Below, piece by piece: positions 25,202 to 33,319 of a stretch of 64,000 nt of DNA. The stretch's first letter is position 1, and each line of letters opens with the position of its first letter. The notes under the pieces were generated by a model. The model was not told where the DNA came from. It made no database searches and saw only the letters and a list, made by a program, of their open reading frames with translations. Location of the stretch: the NCBI GenBank assembly GCA_028289285.1, contig JANQRF010000002.1:930001-994000 (forward strand). Direction: 5' to 3'. Source of the stretch: Alphaproteobacteria bacterium. GTDB taxonomy: Bacteria; Pseudomonadota; Alphaproteobacteria; Micavibrionales; Micavibrionaceae. Position numbers and translations under genes: made by a program.

Positions 25202-25405
25202 ATGGCAGATTTAAAATCCATAGGATTGGCAGTTATGAGAGCTAGACAAGCTAAAGGAATGAGCCAAGAAGATTTAGCTGGGGCTGCTAATATTGCCCGC
25301 AACTACGTAAGTAGAATTGAAAATGGCCATGTCAGTTTTTCTATGCAGATTTTTCTTAAGATAGCTGAAGCACTAGAGGAAAATCCTAAAAACCTATTAG
25401 AGTAA
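25202..25405 (+). CDS. Xre-family transcriptional regulator
   Basis: A 67-residue single-domain HTH_3 protein: AVMRARQAKGMSQEDLAGAA, then IARNYVSRIENGHVSFSMQ and KIAEALEENPKNLLE form the five-helix fold with the recognition helix around ARNYVSRIE. No partner toxin gene is next to it. There is no clear Shine-Dalgarno upstream, so translation may be leaderless or weak. The divergent region carries GTTAAC palindromes that are plausible binding sites. It is likely the island's maintenance or lysogeny-type regulator, an inference. Confidence 0.88.
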   Translation: MADLKSIGLAVMRARQAKGMSQEDLAGAANIARNYVSRIENGHVSFSMQIFLKIAEALEENPKNLLE

Positions 25406-25508
25406 ATGCTATATATATCAAGCACTTACACCTTATCAATAATAACGGGGCAGGCCGCTAAACCCTTTATAATCAATAATCCACAAAAAGTTGTTATATT
25501 ACAACACC

Positions 25509-26177
25509 TTAGCTGGGGCACTTATTTCTAAGCCCTTTGTTTTTCAAGTAAAATTGAATAAGTTTGATAAAAACAATAGTTAACAGAGACCAGGCAATTA
25601 GAGACACTAATAAAATATTACGTACTGCGCGCCCCTCTGCATGATACCCGTCCCGCCAAATTTCACTTCCATCGATAAGAGCAAGTTCGAGTGGCTTTTT
25701 GTCAACGCTATCGCAAATTCCTTCTGAGCTTATCTTTTCTCTTATGCCCGTCACACTTTTGTTACTTCTATTAATTGTGTATGTCATATCTACGCAATCA
25801 AATCTTTTGCCAAACACGATAATATTGGCGTCCCAAAGTTTGATTGGATATTCATCTAAAGCCACATTTAAGTTTCTTACATCATTCCACGTCATATATT
25901 CTGCTGTTGCTGCTGAACAAGAATTACTCTCTCTTGAACATGAAATTTCTGAGGTTTGATAAGGAATAGCAGATTTTTCATTAAGTATTTTAATTGTACC
26001 GGAAGCGGTAACATATCCTCGCTCCCAATAATCCGTATAAACAAATTTCATCGGCAAGTGAGGGCCTGCCGCATTTTTTTGTACATTTGTTGTCAGCGTT
26101 AAAATAAAAATGAATCCTATAATTAAGGACAGAATAAATAAACCAGACCATTTCAAAAAGTGTAATGCAGTTTTCAT
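25509..26177 (-). CDS. Island membrane protein with two helices, 222 residues
   Basis: Hydrophobic helices at residues about 9-30 and 186-210 flank a soluble, probably periplasmic domain with four cysteines (EISCSRESNSCSAA, KRFDCVDMTY and EGICDSVD), which suggests disulfides. No family recognised. AAAGGA six bases before the ATG supports the start. It precedes the integrase gene's 3' end with a 24-bp gap, in the same direction. Confidence 0.7.
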   Translation of the reverse strand: MKTALHFLKWSGLFILSLIIGFIFILTLTTNVQKNAAGPHLPMKFVYTDYWERGYVTASGTIKILNEKSAIPYQTSEISCSRESNSCSAATAEYMTWNDVRNLNVALDEYPIKLWDANIIVFGKRFDCVDMTYTINRSNKSVTGIREKISSEGICDSVDKKPLELALIDGSEIWRDGYHAEGRAVRNILLVSLIAWSLLTIVFIKLIQFYLKNKGLRNKCPS

Positions 26178-26201
26178 TCGTATTCCTTTATAGCTTATGC
26201 C

Positions 26202-28109
26202 CTAACTTGCATTTTGTTGTTTTATTTTTACAAGTGTTTTTTGTAATAGTTCTGATATCTCAGGGTACTCAATTTTATCTACCCATTCTTTCACTCTTAT
26301 CAAATCTGGTTTAGAACCATATCGACTTTGAACACTCTCATTAAACGAGTGACCAGTTATATAATGAGCAATATCATTAGGGCACCCGCCTGCTCTTCTT
26401 ATTGCATCTGTAACATTGTGGCGCAAACTGTGAAAAGATTTATTACCGCCTTTGATATCTAACTTAATTTTTATGAAGTAGCTAAATTTCTTACCAAAGG
26501 CATCTCCATAGCTGTCTGTCAAATCTAATCTCAAATCAGGAAACAAACGTTCTTCACCTTTACCTTTTAGTTCCTCTACCAAGTCCAAAAAACCAAATTC
26601 TATTAGCTTTTTATGAATTGGAAGCTCCCTGATTGTTGACCATGACTTGGCCTTTTTACCTAAACCTTCTTCATTAATATCAAAAAACCAAATTCCTTCT
26701 TTTATTTTAATATCTTTTAGATATAGGCCGCATATCTCACTTCTTCTCAAACCACTAAACAGGGCTATCAACGTAACCCAAAACATTAGTGACTTATGAA
26801 GAATGATATTCCCTGCCATATACCTTTGATTATTCTTATTCCCTGCACAGCCTTGATAAACAGGGCTAGAAAAAATCTTTATTAAATCATCAGAACTAAA
26901 TGGCTGTCTCTCATCTCTTTTAGATTTATTGGTAGTTTTAATGCTCATCTTAGAGAAAGGATTCTCGCCTTTATAATGATGATTGTTCTTTGCCCAATTA
27001 ACAAAGGTACTAAAGCCCTGTATATATTTATTTATCGTGCGGGTATTAAATCGCTGTTCTTCAGGTATATCTAAAGCCAAAATGTCTTTTACGCTTAAAT
27101 TGGGATATCTCTTCTTGCTATTGGAAGGAAACTTTAGAAGAACCTGTTTAACCTTTTGTGCTTTAATACCATCCAACTCATTTATAGGAATATCGCCTAT
27201 TAACTCAATTAAAAATGAAATCTGCATTTGTTTTTCATCAATAGTGGTAGTTGATGACTTTTGAGGTTTACTTTCATCCAGATAATGCACTAACAATTCT
27301 GAGAGTATCTTAGAGTTATCATATGAAACTTTTTCAGGTTGAAGAGCGATATTTCTTCTACGATTTGTATAAGCAGCTTTTTGTACTTCACACCAATCAT
27401 CAAAGTTTTTGAAGTTTTCTTCATCGCCATGTTTTTCGTTTAACTGAGCATATTCAAGGTAAGAAAAAACGGGCTTTAACCCTTTCATTAGTTTTTTATA
27501 AGGCGTCGCTCCTTCAGACACATAAGAAGAGATATCATGCTTAAGGTACAGCCAGCTTATAGCTTCATACTGGCTAGGGTTTTCGATAGCAGGGTTATTG
27601 CTTTCATTAAAATCTTCTACTTCTCCGAGTTCAGGGAATCTTAATTTACCTTTTTCGTCTCTGCTATCTTCCAACTCTTCAATAACACCCTTTTGATATT
27701 TAAAGTTATTGGGCGTGAGATAAGCTTTACTATCAATCCAGTTAATTTGCTTTAAATCGGGGCTTTCCTCCCCTGCCTCAGCAAGAGCATTGTAATAATC
27801 ATTACCTGTCTGTATTTGGACTCTGATGCGTTTGAGGCACTCTTTTATATAATCCCTCACTATCATCTTTAAATCGGCCTCAGAGAGCGTTTTAAGCTTC
27901 TTACGCATGGTTTGTGTATTAAACCCTTCAATAATCCTGTTCGTTATTATCCTGAGGCTCAAGATAGCACTATTCGCTTGATAAATATCCTTGGTTTTCA
28001 AAGATATAATAACCTCGAAGGGAGTATGGGTTAAGAAAGCAGGGAAAGTATAGCGATAATAGTAAGTGCCATTGTTGTGGCGATACAGGTAACGGTCTAC
28101 AGCTTTCAT
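26202..28109 (-). CDS. Tyrosine recombinase / integrase of the tRNA-Leu island
   Basis: A 635-residue phage-type integrase. The N-terminus begins with a short arm-binding-like segment (YLYRHNNGTYYYRYTFPAFL), then a long helical middle. The catalytic domain has the first Arg in LFSGLRRSEICGLYL, HSLRHNVTDAIRR, the second His in YITGHSFNES and the nucleophilic Tyr in QSRYGSKPD. AAAGGAG eight bases before ATG 28109 fixes the start; the longer GTG start overlaps this ribosome site. The length is greater than typical 400-residue integrases. Its position beside the tRNA-Leu gene shows it catalysed the island's integration. Confidence 0.93.
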   Translation of the reverse strand: MKAVDRYLYRHNNGTYYYRYTFPAFLTHTPFEVIISLKTKDIYQANSAILSLRIITNRIIEGFNTQTMRKKLKTLSEADLKMIVRDYIKECLKRIRVQIQTGNDYYNALAEAGEESPDLKQINWIDSKAYLTPNNFKYQKGVIEELEDSRDEKGKLRFPELGEVEDFNESNNPAIENPSQYEAISWLYLKHDISSYVSEGATPYKKLMKGLKPVFSYLEYAQLNEKHGDEENFKNFDDWCEVQKAAYTNRRRNIALQPEKVSYDNSKILSELLVHYLDESKPQKSSTTTIDEKQMQISFLIELIGDIPINELDGIKAQKVKQVLLKFPSNSKKRYPNLSVKDILALDIPEEQRFNTRTINKYIQGFSTFVNWAKNNHHYKGENPFSKMSIKTTNKSKRDERQPFSSDDLIKIFSSPVYQGCAGNKNNQRYMAGNIILHKSLMFWVTLIALFSGLRRSEICGLYLKDIKIKEGIWFFDINEEGLGKKAKSWSTIRELPIHKKLIEFGFLDLVEELKGKGEERLFPDLRLDLTDSYGDAFGKKFSYFIKIKLDIKGGNKSFHSLRHNVTDAIRRAGGCPNDIAHYITGHSFNESVQSRYGSKPDLIRVKEWVDKIEYPEISELLQKTLVKIKQQNAS

Positions 28110-28182
28110 TTGTAGCACTCCTTTGTAATAAAAAGGGTTGGAGTGCTTTTATCTACTCTGTAACCGTTACATTCCTTAGTTT

Positions 28183-28199
28183 TGGTGCCGGTGGTCGGA
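28183..28199. repeat. att-like direct repeat, tRNA-proximal copy
   Basis: Identical to 19952-19968 over 17 bp. This copy is inside the tRNA-Leu gene and regenerates its 3' end, so the tRNA remains intact after integration. Confidence 0.85.
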
Positions 28200-28268
28200 C
28201 TCGAACCGACACGTCCAAAGGACACTGGATTTTGAATCCAGCGCGTCTACCAATTCCACCACACCGGC
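28183..28268 (-). tRNA. tRNA-Leu (anticodon CAA)
   Basis: The minus strand folds as an 86-base class II tRNA. Acceptor arms are GCCGGTG and CACCGGC, followed by discriminator A and encoded CCA. The D-arm includes GGAATTGGTAGAC, the anticodon stem CTGGA/TCCAG holds loop TTCAAAA giving anticodon CAA, there is a long variable arm, and the T-loop is GGTTCGAGTCC. It reads UUG. It is the integration target of the neighbouring island. Confidence 0.96.
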
Positions 28269-28273
28269 GTTAG

Positions 28274-28340
28274 GAACTCTTGGCGGCAAAGCCGCCTTAG
28301 AGTTGCTTACGTCCGCCGAAGCCTTGGCGTAGGCGGACCG
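28274..28340. repeat. Two intergenic hairpins between tRNA-Leu and exoD
   Basis: A first stem pairs AACTCT-TGGCGGC with GCCGCC-TTAGAGTT (28274-28305). A second pairs GTCCGCC (about 28311-28317) with GGCGGAC (about 28332-28338). They lie upstream of both flanking genes, so they are not terminators for either; they look like mobile-type intergenic palindromes. Confidence 0.6.
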
Positions 28341-28407
28341 TGCATGAAATTAAAAATACCTCTACCCCCTTGCAGCCAAAAACTCAACCCTATAAACAGG
28401 GAAGATT

Positions 28408-29034
28408 ATGACTGAAATCCGCTCCCTTTCTACGCTTTTAGAAGATGTTCGCACCCATATGGGTGGCAAAACCGATATTTACCTAAGTGATTTGCTGGAT
28501 GAATTTCATGAGCGCGGCTTTGGCTTTTTCCTGTTTTTGTTTGCCCTGCCTGCCGCCTTGCCCTTACCGGCGGTTGGAATCGGTACGCTTTTGGCCCTGC
28601 CCCTGATTTTCCTGACGGCGCAACAGGCTTTGGGGCGGCACACGCTCTGGCTCCCCGAAAAACTTCAAAAACGCGCTGTAAGCGCTGAACAGCTGACAGG
28701 ATTCATTGAAGCAGCGCAGCCCTGGATTAAGCGCCTTGAATTTTTCATCCGCCCGCGCTTAGGATTCATCACGCAAAGGCCGTTTTCCTATATCGCAGGT
28801 GCAGCCGGGTTTATTATGGCGCTGTCCGTCCTCTTTCCTGTCCCACTCACCAACACCGTGCCAAGCATGGGCATTGCGCTCATGGCCATTGGCGTGCTCA
28901 TGCGTGACGGGCTGGCTGTTTTGGCAGGCATGACCATCGGCTTGATCTGGGTGGGATTGTTAATATTTGCCGTTATCACCTTCGGCCCGGAAGGGCTTGA
29001 CTGGGTCAAGGAAACAGTCAAATCTATTGTATGA
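28408..29034 (+). CDS. ExoD-family membrane protein
   Basis: A 208-residue ExoD-like protein. It starts with a short cytoplasmic helix (LSTLLEDVRTHMGG, YLSDLLDEFHERG) and then has four to five hydrophobic segments, including the conserved FLFALPAALPLPAVG and FPVPLTNTVPSMGIALMAIGVLMRDG. Rhizobial ExoD affects exopolysaccharide synthesis and alkali tolerance; the exact molecular role is unknown. GGGAAG precedes the ATG at good spacing. The stop overlaps the dsbB start in ATGA. Confidence 0.88.
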   Translation: MTEIRSLSTLLEDVRTHMGGKTDIYLSDLLDEFHERGFGFFLFLFALPAALPLPAVGIGTLLALPLIFLTAQQALGRHTLWLPEKLQKRAVSAEQLTGFIEAAQPWIKRLEFFIRPRLGFITQRPFSYIAGAAGFIMALSVLFPVPLTNTVPSMGIALMAIGVLMRDGLAVLAGMTIGLIWVGLLIFAVITFGPEGLDWVKETVKSIV

Positions 29035-29549
29035 TCCGTAAAATCTTTGATCTTCTGGCCAATGTGCCGTTTGTGAATATCGCCCTTGCAGGCATCTGCG
29101 CCGCAGCCCTTGGCATGGCCTATATGGCTGAATATGTGTTCGGCCTAGCCCCATGCATTTTGTGCCTGTATCAGCGCATCCCCTATTTTATCGTGATTGG
29201 TCTTGGATGCCTTGGGCTGCTCATGTTTAAAAAGAAACCACAAATTGCAATTATCACCATTGCACTGAGCGGTATTGCACTACTTGCGAACAGCATCATT
29301 GCTTTTTATCACACAGGCGTAGAACAAAAATGGTGGCCGTCTCATCTCGAAGGTTGTGCCACACCCGATCTCAGCGGTGATTTTGAAGATCTCCTTGCTC
29401 GTATTGAATCTGCGCCTGTCGTGCGCTGTGATGAAATTCCCTGGGCCGATCCGATCCTGAACCTTTCCATGGCGAACTATAATGTTGTCTTTTGCCTGGG
29501 GTTGGCCGTGATTGCTTTTATCTCGGTTAAGCTTGCGCGCGCCAATTAA
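29031..29549 (+). CDS. dsbB: Disulfide bond formation protein DsbB
   Basis: A 172-residue four-helix membrane oxidoreductase that reoxidises DsbA using quinone. The first redox pair is in APCILCLYQRIPYF at the end of the first helix. The second pair is formed by Cys in HLEGCATPD and VVRCDEIPW in the second periplasmic loop. The conserved Arg after the first pair is present. It overlaps exoD by four bases and is convergent with the AsmA-like gene, with stops interlocked in TTAA at 29546-29549. Confidence 0.92.
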   Translation: MIRKIFDLLANVPFVNIALAGICAAALGMAYMAEYVFGLAPCILCLYQRIPYFIVIGLGCLGLLMFKKKPQIAIITIALSGIALLANSIIAFYHTGVEQKWWPSHLEGCATPDLSGDFEDLLARIESAPVVRCDEIPWADPILNLSMANYNVVFCLGLAVIAFISVKLARAN

Positions 29550-30259
29550 TCAAAGAGCTTTTTGATATCTTTAGCCGCGTTATCAACCGCATCGCCTAAG
29601 TCTTTTGCAACGCTATCTATGTCTAACAACCCAGCTTTGCGGCTGGCACGCTCGGCTGCACCGACATATTGCGTGATGATTTGACGGGCAGCATCTTTAG
29701 CAAGCGCGCCGTTTTCCCGTACGCCAATCCCGCTGATCCGCACAGGCGGAATATTAATTGAGCCAACATCGCGATTAAGTAACGTCACACTTGGATTGAG
29801 CGTTGAGGTATTAATCACCATATTGCGCACAATTACCCTCACTGCTTCACTGCCTGCGCTTTCTTTTTGTTTTTTAGCCTGAGAGAGCTTTTTCAGATCA
29901 TTCAGGTTCGTTCCTTCCGGCGTAACTTCCAGATTCACGACCACACCATCAACGGTAATATCTTTGAAATCAATCAGCTCCTTAGAGGCCGCATTGAGAC
30001 CGATATTGATCGCATTCGCAGTAATAATGTAGTGCTTTTTATATCCCGGCGGATTGTGGATTCTCAGCCCGCTTACAACAACTTTTTTCTCCTGCAGAGA
30101 AATATCGAGAGACGAAATATGTACGCCGACCCCCAGCGCGTTTGAGGCGATCTTTTCTGCTGCCCGCTTGGCCAGATCACCGAAATTTAAAAAGACAAAA
30201 ACACCGATGATCACCACGACAGCAATCAGGGCAAGCGATAATGTTTTTACGGATTTCAT
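29546..30259 (-). CDS. AsmA/DUF748-like envelope protein
   Basis: A 237-residue protein with an N-terminal membrane anchor (residues about 4-26) and a periplasmic domain of AsmA/DUF748 character (ALGVGVHISSLDISLQEKKV, VSGLRIHNPPGY, ITVDGVVVNLEV, VRVIVRNMVINTS). These proteins are thought to act in envelope lipid or outer-membrane homeostasis. The ATG at 30259 has GGAGG seven bases away, so the six residues of the longer frame are excluded. It is short for the family, like the single-domain members. Confidence 0.75.
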   Translation of the reverse strand: MKSVKTLSLALIAVVVIIGVFVFLNFGDLAKRAAEKIASNALGVGVHISSLDISLQEKKVVVSGLRIHNPPGYKKHYIITANAINIGLNAASKELIDFKDITVDGVVVNLEVTPEGTNLNDLKKLSQAKKQKESAGSEAVRVIVRNMVINTSTLNPSVTLLNRDVGSINIPPVRISGIGVRENGALAKDAARQIITQYVGAAERASRKAGLLDIDSVAKDLGDAVDNAAKDIKKLFD

Positions 30260-30330
30260 AGCAAACCTCCGGATCATAGAAACACAGATATGTTCCTATA
30301 ACGCAGTTTTATCAATAAAACCAGACGTGC

Positions 30331-30723
30331 TTAAGCGGCTTGCTCTGCGTCAGGTTCTTGGCCTGTAAAACCCCATTTCAGCGCCGCGTCTTTTTGGCTT
30401 GCATCAAAAAAGCGGGTTTCATCGCCGCGGAACATATCATAGAACTTACCGAACCATTCCATCCATTTCTGATCGTCCCGGCCAATGATGGCCAGCCGCC
30501 CATAATCACTGAAATGGCGCATGCCAACAACGAAATCATCCCAGACCGCGCGCCATTCCCAGCCTTCCCAGCCGGTGACATCGATGACGCAGTTAAGCTT
30601 GCCCTGCTGCGCATGCAGCTCTTCAAGCTCGGGCATGATGGCTTCGTAGTCCTTATGCGTTAAAACGCCTTCGGTAACGATATACAGGTTATTTCCCTTA
30701 GATTCGGGCTGTATTTTAAACAT
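30331..30723 (-). CDS. SpoIIAA-like (STAS-related) protein
   Basis: A 130-residue protein of the SpoIIAA-like family: YIVTEGVLTHKDYEAIMPEL, CVIDVTGWEGWEWRAVWDD, RLAIIGRDDQKWMEWFGKF. The fold is a STAS-like alpha/beta sandwich, but no anti-anti-sigma partner genes are near, and family function is not defined. AAGGAG with eight-base spacing supports the start. Confidence 0.88.
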   Translation of the reverse strand: MFKIQPESKGNNLYIVTEGVLTHKDYEAIMPELEELHAQQGKLNCVIDVTGWEGWEWRAVWDDFVVGMRHFSDYGRLAIIGRDDQKWMEWFGKFYDMFRGDETRFFDASQKDAALKWGFTGQEPDAEQAA

Positions 30724-30795
30724 GGCCTTATCTCCTTAAAAAAGTTACGGGATAAGGTACACTCGCAGAAAATGTAGATAACTTCAAGCTTCGCT

Positions 30796-30921
30796 TTAAG
30801 AGGCAGCCAATATCTCTACAAACCCGGTCACCCCCATAAACAGGCAGGCATAGAACAGGTAAAAGCCGATAGATTGTTTCAGCGTGCGGCGTTTGCCAAA
30901 ATTAAAGAGATCGTCGAACAT
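30796..30921 (-). CDS. Small membrane protein, 41 residues
   Basis: A short frame with a polar amphipathic start (MFDDLFNFGKRRTLKQS) and one membrane helix (IGFYLFYACLFMGVTGFVEI). No family recognised. Supporting points are membrane-protein composition and no competing gene on either strand; the ribosome site (GAAAG) is weak. It stands alone between the SpoIIAA-like gene and the terminator of the next gene. Confidence 0.5.
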   Translation of the reverse strand: MFDDLFNFGKRRTLKQSIGFYLFYACLFMGVTGFVEILAAS

Positions 30922-31003
30922 GGCGCGAACTTTCGAATCGTTAGAATGTTGAAAACCCAATCTTATTAAAACGATCCGTTGCGGAAGTCAAAGCCTTTAT
31001 GCG

Positions 31004-31036
31004 CAAAAAACCGGGCGGGGAATTCTCCCCGCCCGA
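31004..31036 (-). terminator. Rho-independent terminator of the 31.1 kb membrane gene
   Basis: On the minus strand the perfect stem CGGGCGGGGA/TCCCCGCCCG, with a short AT loop, is followed by GGTTTTTTG. It lies about 40 bp after the stop of the gene starting at 31426. Confidence 0.85.
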
Positions 31037-31075
31037 TCTGTGAATAGCGTTTAGTTTAGTCTAGTGTAGTTAGAC

Positions 31076-31426
31076 TTACTTCTTCAGTGTTGTCAGAAGT
31101 GCGATTGGAATAAGACCAATCATCACGCTTGTTGTGTATGTAAAATATACACCAACAGCAACAAGAAGAACTGAAAAGATGTCACTTGTCAGCTTTCTGC
31201 TTGTCAGGATCAGGCCCGACACGAGAAGCGTAAACACAGTTCCGATCAGCGTGTGAATTTCACTACCGCCGAAGAATGTGCCGCCACCATCGACAACGCC
31301 GACCATTCCAAGGAAATGAACGAGCGTCGTGGAAATTCCGACGAGAAGCGTTAAAGCAACAACATAAAACCACATTCCACCTGTAAGTGTTTTGTGCGTT
31401 CCGACATCAAGTATTTTACCAATCAT
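31076..31426 (-). CDS. Hypothetical membrane protein, 116 residues
   Basis: Four predicted membrane helices with short loops (MWFYVVALTLLVGISTTLVHF, split by GGGTFFGGSEIH, then two more) and a final Lys pair. No recognised family. AGGAGG six bases before ATG 31426 fixes the start, excluding a TTG two codons earlier. Strong ribosome site and strong terminator suggest a well-expressed single-gene unit. Confidence 0.8.
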   Translation of the reverse strand: MIGKILDVGTHKTLTGGMWFYVVALTLLVGISTTLVHFLGMVGVVDGGGTFFGGSEIHTLIGTVFTLLVSGLILTSRKLTSDIFSVLLVAVGVYFTYTTSVMIGLIPIALLTTLKK

Positions 31427-31459
31427 TTGCAACCTCCTATTTTGCGTTGATGGGTGAAT

Positions 31460-32062
31460 TTACCGGGCGGCGAACTCCTCTTCTTCAAGATCAAGTTCAC
31501 TATCCCAGTAAAGGAAATCCCCCCAGCTCTCGTGCAAGAAATTTGGGGGAAACTTTCGGCCGTTTTGCTGGAGCTGAGACATGGTCGGCTCCTTCGGCTC
31601 ATATTTCGGATGCATCCCGCAATCAGACGGAAGCTTGTGTCCTTTTTTCGTATTACAGGTCCGGCAGGCTGTGACAATATTATTCCAGCTTGTCCGTCCG
31701 CCGCGCGATTTCGGGATCACATGATCAAATGTCAGCTGGTGCGTTAAAAATTTGTTATCACAATACTGGCAGTACCATTTATCCCGCAGGAACACGTTAA
31801 ACCTTGTAAAAGCCGGCTTTCTGGCAGCCGGCACATATTCTCTCAAAGCAAGGACGCTTGGCAGCTTAAATTCAATCGACGGTGAACAGACAGTGCGCTC
31901 ATATTCGGAAATCACCTGCACAGAATCACGAAAGACGGCTTTCACCGCCTCCTGCCAATTCCACAGTGATAAAGGATAATAGCTGAGCGGCCTGTAATCA
32001 GCGTTTAATATCAGTGCGGGGCACTGTTCCAAAGGTATTAACTCGCGTGTGTGTCCGTACAT
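31460..32062 (-). CDS. HNH endonuclease family protein
   Basis: A 200-residue protein with a C-terminal HNH nuclease fold: zinc pair CQYC, then LTFDHVIPKSRGG (the His-containing catalytic strand), SWNNIVTACRTCNTKKGH (Asn and second zinc pair). The N-terminal ALILNADYRPLSYYPLSLWNW is typical of the stand-alone bacterial type widely conserved in Proteobacteria, whose role is unclear. AAGGAG close to ATG 32062 (MYGHTREL) sets the start, seven residues inside the longest frame. Not associated with an intein or phage genes. Confidence 0.9.
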   Translation of the reverse strand: MYGHTRELIPLEQCPALILNADYRPLSYYPLSLWNWQEAVKAVFRDSVQVISEYERTVCSPSIEFKLPSVLALREYVPAARKPAFTRFNVFLRDKWYCQYCDNKFLTHQLTFDHVIPKSRGGRTSWNNIVTACRTCNTKKGHKLPSDCGMHPKYEPKEPTMSQLQQNGRKFPPNFLHESWGDFLYWDSELDLEEEEFAAR

Positions 32063-32425
32063 CCTGTCTCCTTTTGTTCGCACCTGAGTGGCTCCCAGGG
32101 GAGGCCTTCAGGGTGGGATTAAAGAGAAGGCCTCGCGATGCCTATATCCTTATTATACCCCGGATTCCGGGGTTTCCAAAGCGATTACAGCCCTTTTTTG
32201 CTGCGCTGCACATATACGTATATTGAAATATAATTTCACAAACAATTACAGATTATTACAGGCTTTTATTGCGATGCAGCTTTATTGTGCAGTTGCTTTA
32301 GGAACACTGCACAAAAGTCTGATTTTTATTGATATCTGTGCAATTTTTTACTTTGATACAGTCATAAAAATATTGACAAAAATAATCCAAATATTTACAT
32401 ATTAAAAAACAATGGAGGGAAAATA
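32063..32425. other. Non-coding gap with inverted repeats
   Basis: No credible gene in this 363-bp gap. It contains perfect 9-bp inverted repeats GAGGCCTTC (32101-32109) and GAAGGCCTC (32126-32134). It also contains a short hairpin CCCCGGATTCCGGGG (32158-32172). It turns strongly AT-rich toward a promoter at 32373-32401. Confidence 0.55.
32373..32401 (+). promoter_or_regulatory. Sigma-70-type promoter for the small gene at 32426
   Basis: A perfect -35 TTGACA (32373-32378), 17-bp spacer and TACATA -10 (32396-32401), in AT-rich DNA. GGAGGG and the ATG follow within 25 bases, so the leader would be short. Confidence 0.6.
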
Positions 32426-32626
32426 ATGGCTTTAAGAGACAAACTGGCACCTGAAACACTGGAAGCGCACAGATCCAGAATAGAAGCCAGGCCTGATTTT
32501 GAATTAACCGGAAATACCGCAGGGCAACAAATACAAACGACAACGGAAGAATCTGAGCCACGGGTAAAAACACCTCATCGAGGCAAAGCAAATTGGGGAA
32601 GAAATCTGACACATCAGATACGGTAG
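32426..32626 (+). CDS. Small orphan protein, 66 residues
   Basis: A basic, polar protein (MALRDKLAPETLEAHRSR at the N-terminus, KTPHRGKANWGRNL near the end), predicted mostly disordered after the first helix. No family recognised. A near-consensus promoter and GGAGGG with seven-base spacing support expression. It is convergent with the esterase gene, with a five-base gap. Confidence 0.6.
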   Translation: MALRDKLAPETLEAHRSRIEARPDFELTGNTAGQQIQTTTEESEPRVKTPHRGKANWGRNLTHQIR

Positions 32627-32631
32627 ACTTT

Positions 32632-33279
32632 TTAGAAAATTTTACTTAAAAAATCTGCGCCCGCTTCAATACCTTTTTCATCAATAGAATGCGGCAGACC
32701 GGGTGTCGTATGGCCGGATACCGGAAAACCGTGCTGCTCTAAAGTCTGTTTTGCAGCATGATAGGCCTCAACAGGCACCACCTCATCCGCCTCCCCGTGA
32801 ATAAGGCAAATCGGCATTTTCTGGATATTGGGTCCGCTAAGCTCCTCTCCGCCGATCAGCCCACCGGAATAGCCTAAAACACCGGCAAGCCTGTCTTCTC
32901 TTCGCGGCGCACAATAAAGGCTCATCATCGTGCCTTGTGAAAACCCGACCAGGGCAAGATTCTCGGAGCTCAAAGAAAATTCATTCAAAAGAACATCAAT
33001 ATAGCTATTCAGGATCGGCTCCGTCCCTTTCACTTCGCGCAGCAAATCCTGCGGGTCCCGGCTTTGAAGGCTAAACCACTGGTACCCGACCGGCGCCATA
33101 TCACATGGAAACGGTGCATCGGGGGATAGAAAAATCGCATCTGGCAATGCATCCGCCCAATACGGCGCGAGAGAGATCAGATCCTGCCCGTTTGAGCCCA
33201 GCCCGTGCAGTAAAAGAATAATTTGTTTCGGCGCGCCGCCGCTCTTCGGCCCGGCGCGATATGTTTGAAGTTTTGTCAT
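32632..33279 (-). CDS. Carboxylesterase / phospholipase family alpha/beta hydrolase
   Basis: A 215-residue serine hydrolase of the YpfH / acyl-protein thioesterase-like family. It has ILLLHGLGSNGQDL (oxyanion strand), nucleophile elbow LVGFSQGTMMSL, IHGEADEVVPVEA (Asp) and PGLPHSIDEKG (His), in the usual order and spacing. Substrate is probably short-chain esters or lysophospholipids; not resolvable from sequence. No signal peptide, so cytoplasmic. Confidence 0.92.
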   Translation of the reverse strand: MTKLQTYRAGPKSGGAPKQIILLLHGLGSNGQDLISLAPYWADALPDAIFLSPDAPFPCDMAPVGYQWFSLQSRDPQDLLREVKGTEPILNSYIDVLLNEFSLSSENLALVGFSQGTMMSLYCAPRREDRLAGVLGYSGGLIGGEELSGPNIQKMPICLIHGEADEVVPVEAYHAAKQTLEQHGFPVSGHTTPGLPHSIDEKGIEAGADFLSKIF

Positions 33280-33319
33280 AGATACACTTTATTCTTCTTT
33301 GCGCCGCAGGCAATAAAAA

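Larger units (their letters stand above)
19952..28199. mobile_element. Genomic island integrated in tRNA-Leu(CAA)
   Basis: About 8.2 kb bounded by a 17-bp direct repeat whose right copy is the 3' end of an intact tRNA-Leu and whose right-most gene is a tyrosine integrase pointing away from the tRNA. The interior is visibly more AT-rich than the flanks. It holds a DUF3800 protein, small orphans, an IS1595-type transposase, a lipoprotein, a Xre regulator and small membrane proteins. There are no phage structural, replication or conjugation genes, so it is a minimal or decayed integrative element. The target-site model follows from known tRNA-directed integrases; the boundaries are read from the sequence. 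Confidence 0.85.

Noticed and set aside
19952..28199. Intact prophage
   Set aside because: There is an integrase and a repressor-like regulator, but no capsid, tail, terminase, lysis or replication genes.
32298..32612. Minus-strand 104-codon open frame over the small gene at 32426
   Set aside because: Its start region overlaps the plus-strand gene, which has better promoter and ribosome signals; composition is Cys/Phe/Leu-skewed as in antisense frames.
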